From Stichopus chloronotus (lineage: Eukaryota; Echinodermata; Holothuroidea; Aspidochirotida; Stichopodidae): a stretch of 64,000 bases of DNA. The position numbers were made by a program, and so were the translations under genes. The notes beneath the pieces are model-generated. The model saw only the letters and a list, made by a program, of their open reading frames with translations, was not told where the DNA came from and ran no database searches. Of this stretch, positions 57,101 to 60,100 are shown piece by piece (the stretch's first letter is position 1; the number at the start of each line of letters is the position of its first letter). Where the stretch lies: positions 23,351,969-23,415,968 of the forward strand of contig CM037838.1 in assembly GCA_021234535.1 (NCBI GenBank), given 5' to 3'.

Positions 57101-60100
57101 TCATTATCAATATGAACAATCAGCATCGTAGGAGTTACAGTTATCATTCTTTAGATATAGTGTTTTTGGTGGAGGTCAAAGGTCAATGACCTCAAAGGAC
57201 CTTTGACCTCCACTAAAATCAAGAGGGCTAATCTTCTTAGTATGGCTAACCCACACACTAAATATAAGAGGTTGCCCTGCTTGAGATATTGTATTTAAAA
57301 TGTTTTCACAGTTTTACCTCTGGTGACGTCAATTGACCTTCGACCTTCACCACAAGCAATAGGAATCATCTACTCAGAATGGCCAATTTAAATATTAAGT
57401 ATGAAATCATTCAAGTTTATGCAACTTCAGATATCGTGTTTACAAGGTTCTCATAGTGTCACGCCTCCTGACCTCATTTGACCTTTGACCTCCGACAAAA
57501 CAATAGGGATCATCTACTTAGTATGAACAAGTCACACAATAAGTATGAGATTAGTCAAGGATACCTTTCTTTAAACACTGTGTTTACAAGGTTTTCACAT
57601 TCTAACCTCTGGTGACCTCAAATGACCTTTGACCTCCACCAAAGCAAGAGAGGACTTAGAATGGCCAATTCACACAGTAAGTATGAGATAAGTAGTCAAG
57701 GTTACCCTTTTGGAGATATTACGGTTACAAAGTTTTCACACTTTGATCTCTGGTGACCTCTAATGACATTTGACCTCCACCTAAAATAATATGGATCATC
57801 TACTCAGTAGTGTCAACCTACACACCAATATGAGATCAGCCAAGGTTATCCTTCTGGAGACATCGTGTTAACAAATTTCTACATTTTGACCTCTGGTGAC
57901 CTCAAATGACTTTTGACATCCGCAAAAAAGAAAAGGGCTCATCTACTTCGTATGGCCAACCGACACATCAACAATGAGATCTTTCTTCCATTCTTTCCTC
58001 GAGTTAACAGATTTTTTTCTCTTTCCGGGAAACTCCATTGCACAAATCGCGAGGAATTTTAAATTTTTGTCTTGGAATTAAATAGGGCGTGAATGTGTGA
58101 CCACGCTTGGGAATGTGTGCCTCTTCCCACCCCTCTGTAGAAATCAGAACTTTTTATAGCTTACATGCAGTTTCCAAACATTTGCTGTTAAATCTCTCTT
58201 AAAATTGTGGTTGACTAGGTTTCCTCCCGATCCAGTCCGTAAGCTGTACTGTTGAGGTACGTTAGATAGACCCACACATATCGACGAAAACGAAAGTGTG
58301 ATAACTTTCTACTTGAAAGATCATAAAGTCCTTATACTTACTCTCCATCATTTAGACTAAAAGCATCTCCAAATTTAGGAGACTCATCTACACCTGGCTT
58401 GCCCCTGTAATCGGCATACTGGAAGGCAGGCCTCTTGCCAACATTCACCGTGAGCTGTGAAGAGCCCTCACCATGAATGGTAAATAGCGTGGCCTTGTTT
58501 GATGTTGATTTAAGAGTTAAAATGATGGAAAAATCTTCTGGAAGGGTACCTGTGAAGACAAGAAGAGTACGTTCAGAAGCCTGTATATCAAATGCCACAC
58601 ATGCCTCCGCGATTGAAATTGACTGATGTGCGCCAGAGACAATTTAAGCAGTGAATACAAGAAATATATATATGGTATGCTCCGGGACTATGGTGATCGT
58701 TTATCGTTCTCCAGCGTGCAGGTTTTTTTTCTTCTACTCGCATTTTTATTTACTTTACCAACAATGTAGCCATTTCTGAATCAGTCTTAACGAAACTGTC
58801 AGTTTCAGTTACTGTCAGTTACACAAAACATATTGTGCAAACCAGAAAGTCTAATGACTTTGTGATTCCTTGCCAATATCTCAGTTGTTCATACACACAA
58901 TCACTTACACACAACAGCAATGAGTGGAGAACGGAGGGGACCATATCAAAATGAAAAGCAAAATGCAAGAATAACTTCTGTATCACTTATGGGTTTGAAT
59001 GTTACCGAGTGCTGATATGGATGAGTAATGCCATTCACTCATCATTGATGACAATTGGGGTCATGAAGGATGGCATATATCCCTTAACCAAGGTAATTTA
59101 CAACTGGATCGAAAGTTCGTGACGCCAAATTGTGGTTAAAGATCTGAAATTGTGCGAGTCAACAAAGGCAACCTCAAATGCATCTTCCCCCTCAAGGGAG
59201 GGTTTACTTTGAATAAAATAACAAAGTACAGGGAGTTGCAGGCAACTGGGATATTCTCTGGCTACTTAGAAAAGGTGATAAGAGCTACGTTAAGTGGTTG
59301 TCTGAGGAGGGTGTAGAAAATAAATTTTTAAAGGTCCACAAACTGAAAGAAAATGGGACCATGAAAGGCTCTAGCAGCACTCTCTGCTATTAAACATATA
59401 TCTACATTTTGGCAAGTTTTCAATATGAAGGACATGCGCATTATTTTCTTAATATGGGTGACATTTATTTCTTCATATGTTCACATTCAGGACATATACA
59501 ACTCTCAAAGTATCACATGCTGGGCTTTTGAGCCCAGGACAGATCTTTGGAATGACAAAACCTATTGCATTATTTCATGTCACACTATAGAGATGACAAA
59601 TCTCCCATGGATGGAAAGGTATCATCTGCTCATCAAGTGCTGACAATGAAGTTGACACTTTGAAGTTCTGGTTGAATTCAGTAGCTGAGATATCTTCCTT
59701 AATGGGTTTTCATGCTTTAAGCTCTGGAGACTTCAAATGACCTTTGACTTCCATGAAAAACTTTAGGGTTTATGTACCCACTATGGACTACCACAACACA
59801 AACTTTGAAGTTCAAGCACCTTTCTCTTCTTGAGATACTGTTTTACCACCTTTTCACACTATGTCCTCTATTGACCTCAGATGACCTTTAACCCCCATAA
59901 AAATGACAGAATTTATCTACCAATTAGATGTTACCATTGATTAGAGTTTGAAGCTCCAGCAACATTTAGTTGCTAGGATATCTCCCTTAATAGGTTTTCT
60001 TACTTTAAGCTCTGGAGACCTCAAATGACATTTGACCTCCAAGAAAAACAATATGGATCATCTACTCCCAATGTACTACCAACACACCAAGATTAAAGTT

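Larger units (their letters stand above)
50414..58341. other. Intron 3
   Basis: 7928 bp between the first two-thirds and last third of the TSPN domain. It carries a LINE tail (51114-51415), a 12 bp inverted repeat (51538-51572), a poly-C/T tract near 52698-52720, a duplicated segment around a G-run (56195-56358) and the TGACCT array (57169-57985). Confidence 0.8.
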
